From positions 4,369,001 through 4,433,000 of the forward strand of contig NZ_CP046908.1 in NCBI RefSeq assembly GCF_009789575.1: a DNA stretch of 64,000 nucleotides, given 5' to 3'. The notes beneath the pieces are model-generated. The model did no database searches. It worked only from the letters and a program-made list of their open reading frames with translations, and had not been told where the DNA came from. Positions 1 to 7,463 of the stretch are shown piece by piece. Numbering within the stretch: the first letter of the stretch is position 1; the number at the start of each line of letters is the position of its first letter. The translations under genes and the position numbers were made by a program. This DNA comes from Stappia indica. GTDB taxonomy: Bacteria > Pseudomonadota > Alphaproteobacteria > Rhizobiales > Stappiaceae.

Positions 1-210
1 CTGCACGGGCGCGGCGCGCTGGAATGGACCGAGCATCCCATGTATGGCCGCGTGCCCCTGATGCGCTCGGCACTGCGTTTCGATGGCCAGGAACGGGTGG
101 AGCTGCGCCCCTCCGGCGAACTCGGCCGTGACAATGCCGCCGTCTATGGCGACTGGCTCGGCCTGCCGGCCGGCGAGATCGAGCAGCTGTCGCGCGAGGG
201 GACGATCTGA
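1..210 (+). CDS. CaiB/BaiF family CoA-transferase, C-terminal end (5' truncated by window)
   Basis: The first 210 bases are open in frame 1 and end in TGA. The 69 residues seen include HPMYGRVPLMRSALRF and a closing LGRDNAAVYGDWLGLPAGEI segment, which is the usual C-terminal tail of class III CoA-transferases (formyl-CoA transferase/CaiB type). These enzymes move CoA between carboxylic acids. Catalytic residues lie upstream of the window, so substrate cannot be judged. The stop overlaps the next start by one base (TGATG), so it leads the acyl-CoA operon that follows. Family call is fairly sure; specificity unknown. Confidence 0.75.
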   Translation: MHGRGALEWTEHPMYGRVPLMRSALRFDGQERVELRPSGELGRDNAAVYGDWLGLPAGEIEQLSREGTI

Positions 211-1334
211 TGCCCGGCAACGTCGTCATCGCCGGCATCGGCCACACCGCCTTCGGCCGGCTGGAGGGCCGCTCCACCTATTCGCTCAACATCGAGGCGA
301 TCCGCAATGCGCTCGCCGATGCGGGCATCGAGAAGGAGCGCGTCGACGGTCTCTTCGTCAAGTTTCCGACCTCCGCCTACGAGTTCATGTACGGCCAGAA
401 GCTGGCCGAGGCGGCAGGCATCGTGCCGCGCATCGGCGGCGTCTGGGATCAGGGCGGGGCGGCCAATGCCTCGCTGATCGGCTATGCCGCCATGGCCATC
501 GAGGCCGGCCAGTGCGAGGTCGCGGTGGTCTGCTTCGCCGACAATCCGAAGTCCGGCACGCGTCAGGCCTACAGCAAGCCCTGGGGCGCCGACGAGGTGT
601 TCGGCTGGTTCGGCATTCCCGCCGGCTATGCGATGATCGCCCAGCGGCACATGCAGCAGCACGGCACCACCGCCGAGCAGCTCGGCGCCATCGCCGTCGC
701 CTGCCGGGCCAACGGCGCGCGCAATCCCGCGGCCCAGCTGCGCAAGCCGCTCAGCCTCGACGACTACATGGCCTCCGACGTCGTCGTCTCGCCCCTGCGC
801 CGGGACGACTGCTGCCTCGTCTCGGACGGCGGGGCGGCGGCGGTGCTGACCAGCGCCCGCCTTGCCGCGCGGCTTGGCGTCGCAGCGCCGGTGCCGATCC
901 TCGGCTTCGGCCAGGGCCAGACCTCGGCCGAGGTGGTGCAGCGTCCCGACCTGACCACGACGGCCGCTCGGGCCTCCGCCGCCACCGCCTTCCGCATGGC
1001 CGGCGTGCGCCCCGCGGACGTCGACGTGGCGCAGATCTACGACTGCTTCACCATCACCGCCCTGATGACGCTGGAGGACTACGGCTTCTGCCGTCAGGGC
1101 GAGGGTGGTGCGTTCGTCGCCAGCGGCGCCATCGCGGCCGGCGGCGACCTGCCGATCAACACCGCCGGCGGTCTGCTGTCGGAGACCGGCATGCCCGGCC
1201 TGCAACTGGTCATCGAGGGCGTGCGCCAGATCCGCGGCACCGCCGTCAACCAGGTTCCCGGCGCCGCGCTCTGCGCGATCTCCAACCAGGGCGGCGTCAT
1301 GCACACCCACTCCACCCTCATCCTGGGCAACTAG
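210..1334 (+). CDS. Thiolase-like protein (SCP-x/lipid-transfer type), probable partner of DUF35 protein
   Basis: 374 residues with a thiolase fold: an N-terminal VIAGIGHTAFG strand, a CCLVSDGGAAAVL motif near residue 200 typical of the non-specific lipid-transfer/thiolase-like group, and a C-terminal SNQGGVMHTHSTLILG that replaces the usual glycine-rich thiolase ending. In the position where true thiolases carry the nucleophilic Cys the protein reads QGGAANASLIG, so the acyl-enzyme Cys appears to be absent. Cys-less thiolase-like proteins paired with DUF35 partners are known to act as retro-aldolases or acyltransferase subunits (Ltp2-ChsH2 in steroid side-chain breakdown is one case). Here the DUF35 gene is 47 bases downstream. 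Acts in the cytosol on an acyl-CoA; exact reaction not deducible. Confidence 0.8.
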   Translation: MPGNVVIAGIGHTAFGRLEGRSTYSLNIEAIRNALADAGIEKERVDGLFVKFPTSAYEFMYGQKLAEAAGIVPRIGGVWDQGGAANASLIGYAAMAIEAGQCEVAVVCFADNPKSGTRQAYSKPWGADEVFGWFGIPAGYAMIAQRHMQQHGTTAEQLGAIAVACRANGARNPAAQLRKPLSLDDYMASDVVVSPLRRDDCCLVSDGGAAAVLTSARLAARLGVAAPVPILGFGQGQTSAEVVQRPDLTTTAARASAATAFRMAGVRPADVDVAQIYDCFTITALMTLEDYGFCRQGEGGAFVASGAIAAGGDLPINTAGGLLSETGMPGLQLVIEGVRQIRGTAVNQVPGAALCAISNQGGVMHTHSTLILGN

Positions 1335-1381
1335 CGCCGCAGCGCGTGCCCCTTCGCCCTATCGAGGAGACGTCGCCCGCC

Positions 1382-1795
1382 ATGCCGGATCACGACCCCT
1401 TTCCGCTTCCCCGCGTCGACGAGACCAACCGCCCCTATTGGGAGGCGCTTGCCGAGGGCCGTCTCGTCTACCAGTGCTGCAAGGCCTGCGGCCATGCCTG
1501 GCTGCCGGCCCGCAGCGAGTGCCCGCGATGCCTTGCCGCGGAGACCGGCTGGCAGCCGGCGAGCGGCCGCGCCCGGCTGGTCAGCTGGGTGACCTACCGC
1601 AAGGCCTTCCATCCGGCCTTCGCCGACCGGCTTCCCTACAATGTCTCGGTGGTCGAGCTGGAAGAGGGGCCGCGGCTGATCTCCAACCTCGTCGGCCTTG
1701 CCGATCCGGAGGATCTGGCGATCGACGAACCGCTGGCGCTGGTCCTGCGCGAGGAGCACGGCGTCACTATCCCCGCGTTCAGAAAGGCCGGATAA
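1382..1795 (+). CDS. DUF35 zinc-ribbon/OB-fold protein, thiolase partner
   Basis: 138 codons. The N-terminal third holds a rubredoxin-like zinc ribbon (CKACG then CPRC, four cysteines at about residues 35-55), followed by an OB-fold with the typical SWVTYRKAFHPAF and a conserved ISNLVG strand. DUF35 proteins bind thiolase-like partners and are thought to hold the CoA part of the substrate; the gene directly before this one encodes such a partner. The ATG at 1382 follows a GAGGAG stretch (1364-1369), and the stop TAA shares its last base with the start of the next gene. Part of the acyl-CoA operon. Confidence 0.88.
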   Translation: MPDHDPFPLPRVDETNRPYWEALAEGRLVYQCCKACGHAWLPARSECPRCLAAETGWQPASGRARLVSWVTYRKAFHPAFADRLPYNVSVVELEEGPRLISNLVGLADPEDLAIDEPLALVLREEHGVTIPAFRKAG

Positions 1796-2730
1796 TGTCG
1801 CAGCCCGCCAACAAGGTCATCATCACCTGTGCCATCACCGGCTCGATCCATACGCCGTCCATGTCGCCGCATCTGCCGGTGACGCCGGAGGAGATCGTCT
1901 CCTCCGCCCTGGGTGCGGCCGAAGCCGGAGCCGCGGTGCTGCACCTCCACGCCCGCGATCCGCAGACCGGCCGGCCGGACCAGCGGCCGGAGGCGTTCCG
2001 GCCGCTGGTCCAGGTACTGAAGCAGCGCACGGATGCGGTGCTCAACCTGACGAGCGGCGGCGCCCCGACCATGACCATCGAAGAGCGCATCCGTCCCTCG
2101 ACCGAGCTCAAGCCGGAGCTCGCCTCGCTCAACATGGGTTCGATGAACTTCGGCCTCTATCCCATGCTGGAGCGCTTCCGCGACTTCCGCCACGACTGGG
2201 AGGAGCCGTATCTGGTCGGCAGCCGCGACCTGATCTTCCGCAACACCTTCGCCGACATCGAATATGCGCTGAAGACCTGCGCCGGCAACGGCACCCGCTT
2301 CGAGTTCGAGTGCTACGACACCGGCCACCTCTACAACCTGGCGCATTTCGCGGACCGGGGCCTGGTGGAGCCGCCCTTCTTCGTCCAGAGCGTCTTCGGC
2401 ATTCTCGGCGGCATTGGCAATCACCCGGAAGACGTCCAGCACATGCGCCGTACGGCCGACCGGCTGTTCGGCGGCGACTATCGCTGGTCGGTACTCGGCG
2501 CGGGACGAAACCAGATGCGGATCGCCGCTCTTGCCGCCGCGCAGGGCGGAAACGTCCGAGTCGGCCTCGAAGACAATCTGTGGGCCGGCAAGGGGCGTCT
2601 CTCCGTTTCCAATGCCGAGCAGGTGGCGACCGTGCGCGGGATCATCGAGGGGCTGGGGCTCCAGGTGGCATCGCCGGACGAGGCACGGGAGATCCTGGCG
2701 CTGAAGGGCGCCGACAGGACCGGGTTCTGA
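1795..2730 (+). CDS. BKACE family beta-keto acid cleavage enzyme (DUF849)
   Basis: 311 residues. The N-terminus ITCAITGSIHTPSMSP, the metal-binding HLHARD at about residue 47, NLTSGG and the late GLEDNLW motif are hallmarks of the BKACE (3-keto-5-aminohexanoate cleavage, Kce) family. These zinc TIM-barrel enzymes condense a beta-keto acid with acetyl-CoA and split it into acetoacetate plus a new acyl-CoA. Its place in one operon with a CoA-transferase, thiolase-like/DUF35 pair and SDR supports breakdown of a beta-keto or beta-hydroxy acid; carnitine-type or amino-acid-derived substrates are possible. Start ATG overlaps the previous stop by one base. Confidence 0.9.
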   Translation: MSQPANKVIITCAITGSIHTPSMSPHLPVTPEEIVSSALGAAEAGAAVLHLHARDPQTGRPDQRPEAFRPLVQVLKQRTDAVLNLTSGGAPTMTIEERIRPSTELKPELASLNMGSMNFGLYPMLERFRDFRHDWEEPYLVGSRDLIFRNTFADIEYALKTCAGNGTRFEFECYDTGHLYNLAHFADRGLVEPPFFVQSVFGILGGIGNHPEDVQHMRRTADRLFGGDYRWSVLGAGRNQMRIAALAAAQGGNVRVGLEDNLWAGKGRLSVSNAEQVATVRGIIEGLGLQVASPDEAREILALKGADRTGF

Positions 2731-2752
2731 AGATCACGAGGGAGGAATGGCA

Positions 2753-3535
2753 ATGAGCGCAAACAGCACGCGCAAGGTGGCGCTGGTCACCGGCGGCAGC
2801 CAGGGCATCGGCCGGGCCATCGGCCTTCGCCTTGCGCAGGACGGCTGGGCCGTCGCGGTGGTTGCGATGGACACGCCCGAACTGGCCGCCACGACGGCCG
2901 AGATCGACACCCTGTCGCAGGCGCGCGGCTATGCGGCGGATCTTTCGGCGACCGCGGAGATTCCGGCGCTGGTCGGCAAGGTCGCCGCCGACTTCGGCGG
3001 CCTCGACCTCGTCGTCAATTGCGCCGGCGCCACCCGTCGCGGCGGGCTTGTCGATCTGGCCGACGAGGACTGGCAGCACGGTTTTTCGGTCAAGTTCTTC
3101 GGCACGGTGGCGGTGACCCGCGCCGCCTGGCCGCATCTGGTCGCGAGCGGTGGCTCCGTCGTCACCATCGCCGGTGCGCTGGGCCATACGCCGAGTGCGG
3201 ATTCGCTGATAGGCGGCGCCATCTGCTCGGCCCTGATCAATTTCTGTAAGGCGCTGGCCGAGACCGGCCGCCGCGACGGGGTGCGGGTCAACTCGATCAA
3301 CCCCGGCTGGATCGATACCGGTCGGCTCGACAGCATGCTGGAGCAGAAGGCCGCGCGCGACGGCCATGGCGACCGGGAGCGGGCGGGTCGCGAGTTCGTC
3401 GACGAGCTGAAGATCCTGCGCTTCGGCCAGCCGGGCGACGTGGCCGAGCTCGTCGCCTATTTGTCCGACGGGCGCGGCTCCTTCATCCATGGCGCCTCCA
3501 TCGACATCGACGGCGGCCTGACCAAGGGCGTGTGA
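2753..3535 (+). CDS. SDR family oxidoreductase
   Basis: Classical short-chain dehydrogenase of 260 residues. The cofactor loop is VTGGSQGIGRAIG; VNCAG follows. The usual Ser-Tyr-Lys triad is altered: after GSVVTIAGALGH the region ADSLIGGAICSALINFCKAL has no Tyr where YxxxK is expected, although the Lys is kept. Catalysis by the standard Tyr is therefore doubtful. The start at 2753 was chosen over an in-frame ATG at 2747 because GGGAGG ends only 2 bases before 2747 but at a normal distance from 2753. Last gene of the acyl-CoA operon; a perfect terminator hairpin follows. Confidence 0.85.
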   Translation: MSANSTRKVALVTGGSQGIGRAIGLRLAQDGWAVAVVAMDTPELAATTAEIDTLSQARGYAADLSATAEIPALVGKVAADFGGLDLVVNCAGATRRGGLVDLADEDWQHGFSVKFFGTVAVTRAAWPHLVASGGSVVTIAGALGHTPSADSLIGGAICSALINFCKALAETGRRDGVRVNSINPGWIDTGRLDSMLEQKAARDGHGDRERAGREFVDELKILRFGQPGDVAELVAYLSDGRGSFIHGASIDIDGGLTKGV

Positions 3536-3562
3536 CCGGTTCGCGCCTCTGCGATAAGAAGG

Positions 3563-3594
3563 AAGACCCGGGGCACCGCCGTGCCCCGGGTCTT
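3563..3594. terminator. Bidirectional intrinsic terminator
   Basis: A perfect 14-bp inverted repeat (3563-3576 with 3581-3594) with a 4-base loop, mostly G/C and closed by AA/TT pairs, sits in the 94-base gap between two convergent genes. Reading rightwards it is followed by a short T-containing run; reading leftwards it is followed by TTCCTTCTTA. It can serve both the SDR operon and the aldehyde dehydrogenase operon. Confidence 0.85.
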
Positions 3595-3629
3595 TCGCAT
3601 TCGCCTTTCCATCTCTCTCCGGCGCGCCG

Positions 3630-5057
3630 TCAGGCGATGAATTCGGAGACGTATTTGGTGGTCATGTAGGCGGCGACGCCCTCGCTGCCGCCCTCCGAAC
3701 CGTTGCCGCTCTGGCGCACGCCGCCGAACGGCGTTTCCGGCAGCGAGATCTGCGGCGTGTTGATGCCCAGCATGCCGACCGACAGGCCCTGCTCGACGAA
3801 GCGCGCCCGCGCCGGCGAGCGCGTGTAGCAATAGCCGGCCAGCCCGTAGGGCAGGGCATTTGCCGCCGCCATCATCTCTTCCGGCTCGTCGAAGGCGATC
3901 AGCGCGGCGACCGGGCCGAAGGGCTCTTCCCGCAGGATCCTTGCCTCGTCCGGCAGCTCCGCGAGCAGCGTCGGCTGGTGGAAGTTGCCCGGCCCCTGCA
4001 GCCGCTCGCCGCCGCACAGCACCTGCGCGCCGCATCTGCGCGCGTCCTCGACCATCGCCTCGATGCGGGCGAGCTGCCGGCGCGAGGCCAGCGGCCCCAT
4101 CTCGGTTTCCGGCGCCAGTCCGTCGCCGAGCCGCAGCGCCGTCGCGCGTCTCGCCAGTGCATCGGCGAAGGCGTCGTGCACCTTGCGCTGCACGAAAAGC
4201 CGGGTCGGCGAGTTGCACACCTGGCCGGCATTGCGGAACTTGCTGCGCACGACGATCTCGGCCGTCGCCTCCACATCGACATCGTCGAAAACGATGGTCG
4301 GCGCGTGGCCGCCCAGTTCCAGTGTGGTCTTCAGCACCGCCTCGGCCGCCAGCCGGCCGATGGTCCGCCCGGTTTGCGTGCCGCCGGTGAAGGACACCTT
4401 GGCGATGCCGGGCGCACGCAGCAGCGTCTCCACCAGCTCGGCGTTGGAGCCGAACAGCAGGCTCGCCGCCTCCGCCGGCAACCCGCCCTCGATCAGCGCG
4501 CGGACCACGGCGACGGCCGCGCCCGGCGTCTGCTTGTGGCCGACCAGGATCGCGCTGCATCCCGCCGCCAGACATTCGCCCAGCTTGCGCGCCACGAACA
4601 GCACCGGCACGTTCCACGAAGGGATGAGCACGCAAACGCCGGCGGGCTCACGCAGCACGCTCTGGCGGAAGCGCGGATCGCGCGGCGGGATCAGCCGGCC
4701 GTATTGCCGCTCGCCTTCGCCGGCCGACCAGTCCAGGATGTCGGCCGAAACGGCGACCTCGACGCGGGCCTCGGACAGCGGCTTGCCCTGTTCGCGTACC
4801 ATCTGCCGGGCGATCTCCTCCGCGTCCCGCCGCAGGACGGCGGCACCGCGCCGCAGCACCGCGCCGCGCTCGGCTGCAGACACCCGCCGCCACAGCGCGA
4901 AACCGCGCCGGGCCGCATCCAGCGCCTCGGAAATCTCGTCGGCGCTCGCATGCGGCACGCGGCCGATCTCGGTGTTGTCGACCGGGTTGAGGACAGGCGT
5001 CGACGGGGCGCCCGGCGTGCTGCGCCAGGTGCCTGCGATGAACTGCGCAGGGGTCAT
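3630..5057 (-). CDS. Aldehyde dehydrogenase (succinate-semialdehyde dehydrogenase-like)
   Basis: 475 residues, normal length for the NAD(P)-dependent ALDH family. Visible are the cofactor region PSWNVPVLFVARKLGECLAAG, the FTGGTQTG turn, the general base in LELGGHAP, and the catalytic Cys in FRNAGQVCNSPTR. The C-terminus carries EEPFGPVAAL and a GMLGINTPQISLPETPFGG loop like the one in succinate- and glycolaldehyde-type enzymes. It oxidises an aldehyde to an acid in the cytosol. The SMP-30-like gene lies 11 bases upstream in the same direction, so the two are probably co-transcribed. Substrate not known. Confidence 0.9.
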   Translation of the reverse strand: MTPAQFIAGTWRSTPGAPSTPVLNPVDNTEIGRVPHASADEISEALDAARRGFALWRRVSAAERGAVLRRGAAVLRRDAEEIARQMVREQGKPLSEARVEVAVSADILDWSAGEGERQYGRLIPPRDPRFRQSVLREPAGVCVLIPSWNVPVLFVARKLGECLAAGCSAILVGHKQTPGAAVAVVRALIEGGLPAEAASLLFGSNAELVETLLRAPGIAKVSFTGGTQTGRTIGRLAAEAVLKTTLELGGHAPTIVFDDVDVEATAEIVVRSKFRNAGQVCNSPTRLFVQRKVHDAFADALARRATALRLGDGLAPETEMGPLASRRQLARIEAMVEDARRCGAQVLCGGERLQGPGNFHQPTLLAELPDEARILREEPFGPVAALIAFDEPEEMMAAANALPYGLAGYCYTRSPARARFVEQGLSVGMLGINTPQISLPETPFGGVRQSGNGSEGGSEGVAAYMTTKYVSEFIA

Positions 5058-5068
5058 GATCGGATCTT

Positions 5069-5956
5069 TCAGCTGGCCAGCCAGTGGACGGGAGGGCGGC
5101 CGGCAAGGGGCGCCCGGAAGCGGGCGAGGCGGGTCTGGCCGAGCCCGCCCACATAGACGGTCCGCAGGTCCTCACCGGCGAAGGTGAGGCTGGACGGATG
5201 GTCGAGAATGTCGCCCTCGGGGTCTTCGAAGACGAGCAGCGCGCTGCCGTCGGGCTGCAGGACGTAAAGCCGGTTGCGGGTGATCTCGGTCACCCAAAGG
5301 TTGCCGGCGCTGTCGAAGCGGATGCCGTCGACCAGCGCGCCGGGAAAGATCGGGTCCGGACCGAAGACCTCCGGCTCGCCGAGGCTGCCGTCTGCGCGGA
5401 TCCGTGCCCGCGAGATCCGCCCGCCGCGTGTTTCGGCCATGTAGAGGTGGTGGCCGTGATTGTCGACGCGCACCTCGTTGGTGAAGAGCAGGCCGTCTGC
5501 GACGATGCGGGCCCCGCGCTCGTCGAGCAGGATCACGTAGCCGTCCGGGATATCCTCTTCCAGCGCCAGCAGGTGGTTCTCCAGCCGCGAGGACACCGAC
5601 AGCCAGGTCCGCCGCCAGCGGTCGCGGCCGACGAAATTCGCCGCCCCCACCGGCTGCCCGTCGATCCGGTCGAAAAACAGCTCATGGCTGCCATCGCGCG
5701 CCACGCGGAAGAATTTCCGCAAGGCGATGTTGGCCAGCAGGATGCTGCCGTTCGTGTCCATCGCCATGCCGTTGGGCTTGCCGCCCATCGTGCCCAGCAG
5801 GCGCTGCGCGCCATCGGGGCGGATATGGGTCACCGCGCCGCGATTGTCTGACACCCACAGGTCGCCGCTCGCCTCCGCCAGGATGCATTCGGGCCGGCTC
5901 AGCCCCTCGCCGGTGAAGCCGAAATCGGCGCGTTGCAACTCGAAACCGTTGAGCAT
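5069..5956 (-). CDS. SMP-30/gluconolactonase/LRE family protein
   Basis: 295 residues of six-bladed beta-propeller type. Repeating blades read ECILAEASGDLWVSD, KPNGMAMDTNGSILLAN, LFTNEVRVDNHGHHLYMAET and DGIRFDSAGNLWVTE; the acidic and Asn residues in these are where the family binds its metal ion. Members are lactonases opening sugar or other lactones, sometimes dehydratases. A role in feeding a substrate to the aldehyde dehydrogenase next door is likely but is an inference. Start ATG at 5956 has a GACG-rich leader without a strong ribosome site. Confidence 0.85.
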   Translation of the reverse strand: MLNGFELQRADFGFTGEGLSRPECILAEASGDLWVSDNRGAVTHIRPDGAQRLLGTMGGKPNGMAMDTNGSILLANIALRKFFRVARDGSHELFFDRIDGQPVGAANFVGRDRWRRTWLSVSSRLENHLLALEEDIPDGYVILLDERGARIVADGLLFTNEVRVDNHGHHLYMAETRGGRISRARIRADGSLGEPEVFGPDPIFPGALVDGIRFDSAGNLWVTEITRNRLYVLQPDGSALLVFEDPEGDILDHPSSLTFAGEDLRTVYVGGLGQTRLARFRAPLAGRPPVHWLAS

Positions 5957-6062
5957 CGTCGTCTCTTTTAGGTCTGACCTTTAAAATGGTTTTTTCACAG
6001 ACCATAAAAGTTTGCAACGGGAAATTCCGCTGAACGTCTCCGGCTTCCTCGACGATCCTGAC

Positions 6063-7196
6063 CTAGCCGGCTGCGGTGGAAGTGGCGGCAGCCGGCCGCA
6101 GCAGCTCGGCCAGCACCAGCGCGCTCGCCACCACCACCAGGATCGGCGTCGCTCCGAAGGCGGCGGGCAGCATGTAGAACGAGCTGACCAGCGCCGCACC
6201 GAGCACCAGCGCCATCTGCAACCCGGCGATGGTCGCGACCGGCATGGCCTCCAGTCCCCGGGCGGCGTCCGGCGTGCCGACCGGCACTTTCAGATAGGCC
6301 GTGAGGAACAGCGGCACCAGCAGCGCGGTCAGCACGAAATGCGCCGCGTAGAGCGGCCAGCCCAAGGCGCCGACCGCGTCCGGCAGCACCCACCACACCA
6401 GCAGGACCAGATAGTTCGCCGCGGTGCTCGCCAGCACCGGCGGCCACAGCAGCAGGGTCAGCCAGGCGGAAGGTGCCGCGCCTGCCTGTCGCGCCGTCGT
6501 CTGCAAGCCCCTGGCGACGATAATCGCCGCGGCCGTCGCCGCCACGACGAAGGCGAGGGGGACCAGCAGGTCCATCGGCAGGCCGGACTGCAGGAACATG
6601 CCGGTGCGATATTGCGAGAAGATCATCTCGAGTTCCGACGGCAGGCTGGCGATCATGGGAAAGACCATCAGCAGCAGGATGCCCTGTCCGGACCCCGGCA
6701 GGCGGAGCCGTCCGGCCAGCCAGATCAGCACCGCGGTCGCCCCGCAATAGGCGGCAAGGCTGGCGACCAGTCCGCCGGTCGACAGGTCCCGCAGCAACCG
6801 GCCTGCCTGCATGGCGTGCAGCGCGCCGGCGCCCTGCGCCAGCGTCATCAGCAGGGCGATCAGGCCGGTGACGGCGACCAGCACCTGCGCGTTGCGGGCC
6901 GACGCCGCCTGCCAGCGCGCCAGCGGCGGGATCATCAGGCGGGCGATCTCCACATGGGCGATGGCCACCACCAGCGGGCCGGTCCACAGGGCGAAGATCG
7001 AGGCCATCCGGATCGAGCTGCCGCCGGTGAATCCGTCGTGGTAGTCGAGCCGCTCCGCATCCACTCCGGGAACCGGGATCCACAGTCCGATCAGATAGAT
7101 GGCCAGCGCGGCGGCAAGCGGCCACAGCACCGGCCAGAGCGTCCGGGACGGCGCGGCGGCGGACGGGGAGGGCGGGGCAGGCGAGATCTCGCTCAT
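6063..7196 (-). CDS. Divergent, shortened SecY-like membrane protein
   Basis: 377 residues, mostly hydrophobic with about ten possible membrane spans. Several stretches align by eye with SecY: IPVPGVD (40-46) with the IP(L/I)PGI loop after TM1; GGSSIRMASIFALWTGP (58-74) with the GGALSRxSIFALGIMP plug region; GSGQGILLLMVFPMIASLP (168-186) with GIGNGISLIIFAGIVAGLP; and FGATPILVVVA (347-357) with FGGTSLLIVVV of TM10. It is about 60 residues shorter than SecY, and the cytosolic loop that holds the SecA/ribosome-contacting GxRPG motif is cut to a few residues and lacks that motif. It is an extra copy, not the housekeeping translocon, which sits with ribosomal genes. Function unknown. Confidence 0.65.
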   Translation of the reverse strand: MSEISPAPPSPSAAAPSRTLWPVLWPLAAALAIYLIGLWIPVPGVDAERLDYHDGFTGGSSIRMASIFALWTGPLVVAIAHVEIARLMIPPLARWQAASARNAQVLVAVTGLIALLMTLAQGAGALHAMQAGRLLRDLSTGGLVASLAAYCGATAVLIWLAGRLRLPGSGQGILLLMVFPMIASLPSELEMIFSQYRTGMFLQSGLPMDLLVPLAFVVAATAAAIIVARGLQTTARQAGAAPSAWLTLLLWPPVLASTAANYLVLLVWWVLPDAVGALGWPLYAAHFVLTALLVPLFLTAYLKVPVGTPDAARGLEAMPVATIAGLQMALVLGAALVSSFYMLPAAFGATPILVVVASALVLAELLRPAAATSTAAG

Positions 7197-7257
7197 CGTG
7201 ATCCTGTGTGCGGACGGGGCCTTTGCGGAGTGCTTGCGCCCGTTCTCGGGTGCAATC

Positions 7258-7334
7258 CTAGTGTGGTGAATTTGAAATACGCCTCATTTTGCGGCAACCG
7301 TCGGAGCGTATTTCAAATTCGAAAACCACACTAG
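7258..7334. repeat. Long CTAG-ended imperfect palindrome, copy A
   Basis: The arms 7258-7282 and 7306-7334 are inverted copies: CTAGTGTGGT, then GAATTTGAAATACGC, with a 4-base insertion between these blocks in the right arm only. The arms enclose 23 bases. Together with copy B it fills most of the 267-base gap between the SecY-like gene and the SRPBCC gene. It could be a small mobile or REP-like element, or paired regulator sites. Confidence 0.85.
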
Positions 7335-7347
7335 AAACATAAACTTG

Positions 7348-7423
7348 CTAGTCACCCTTTTGAATCTGAAGTTCGTACAGAGCTTGCTGCCAAATGTGAC
7401 GAACTTCAGATTCGGGTGACTAG
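7348..7423. repeat. Long CTAG-ended imperfect palindrome, copy B
   Basis: The arms 7348-7376 and 7399-7423 are inverted copies: CTAGTCACCC, then GAATCTGAAGTTCGT, with TTTT inserted between the blocks in the left arm only. Compared with copy A the outer CTAGT, the position and size of the 4-base insertion, and the inner pattern GAATYTGAARTWCGY are kept, while the five bases after CTAGT differ. Each copy keeps its own two arms matched, including compensating changes. Confidence 0.85.
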
Positions 7424-7463
7424 CGGTCCGCTTGCTGCATCTGCAAGGGGCGCGGGTGCGTCC

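Noticed and set aside
7258-7423. Ends of an insertion sequence
   Set aside because: The palindromes enclose only about 20 bases each and no transposase gene lies between or beside them.
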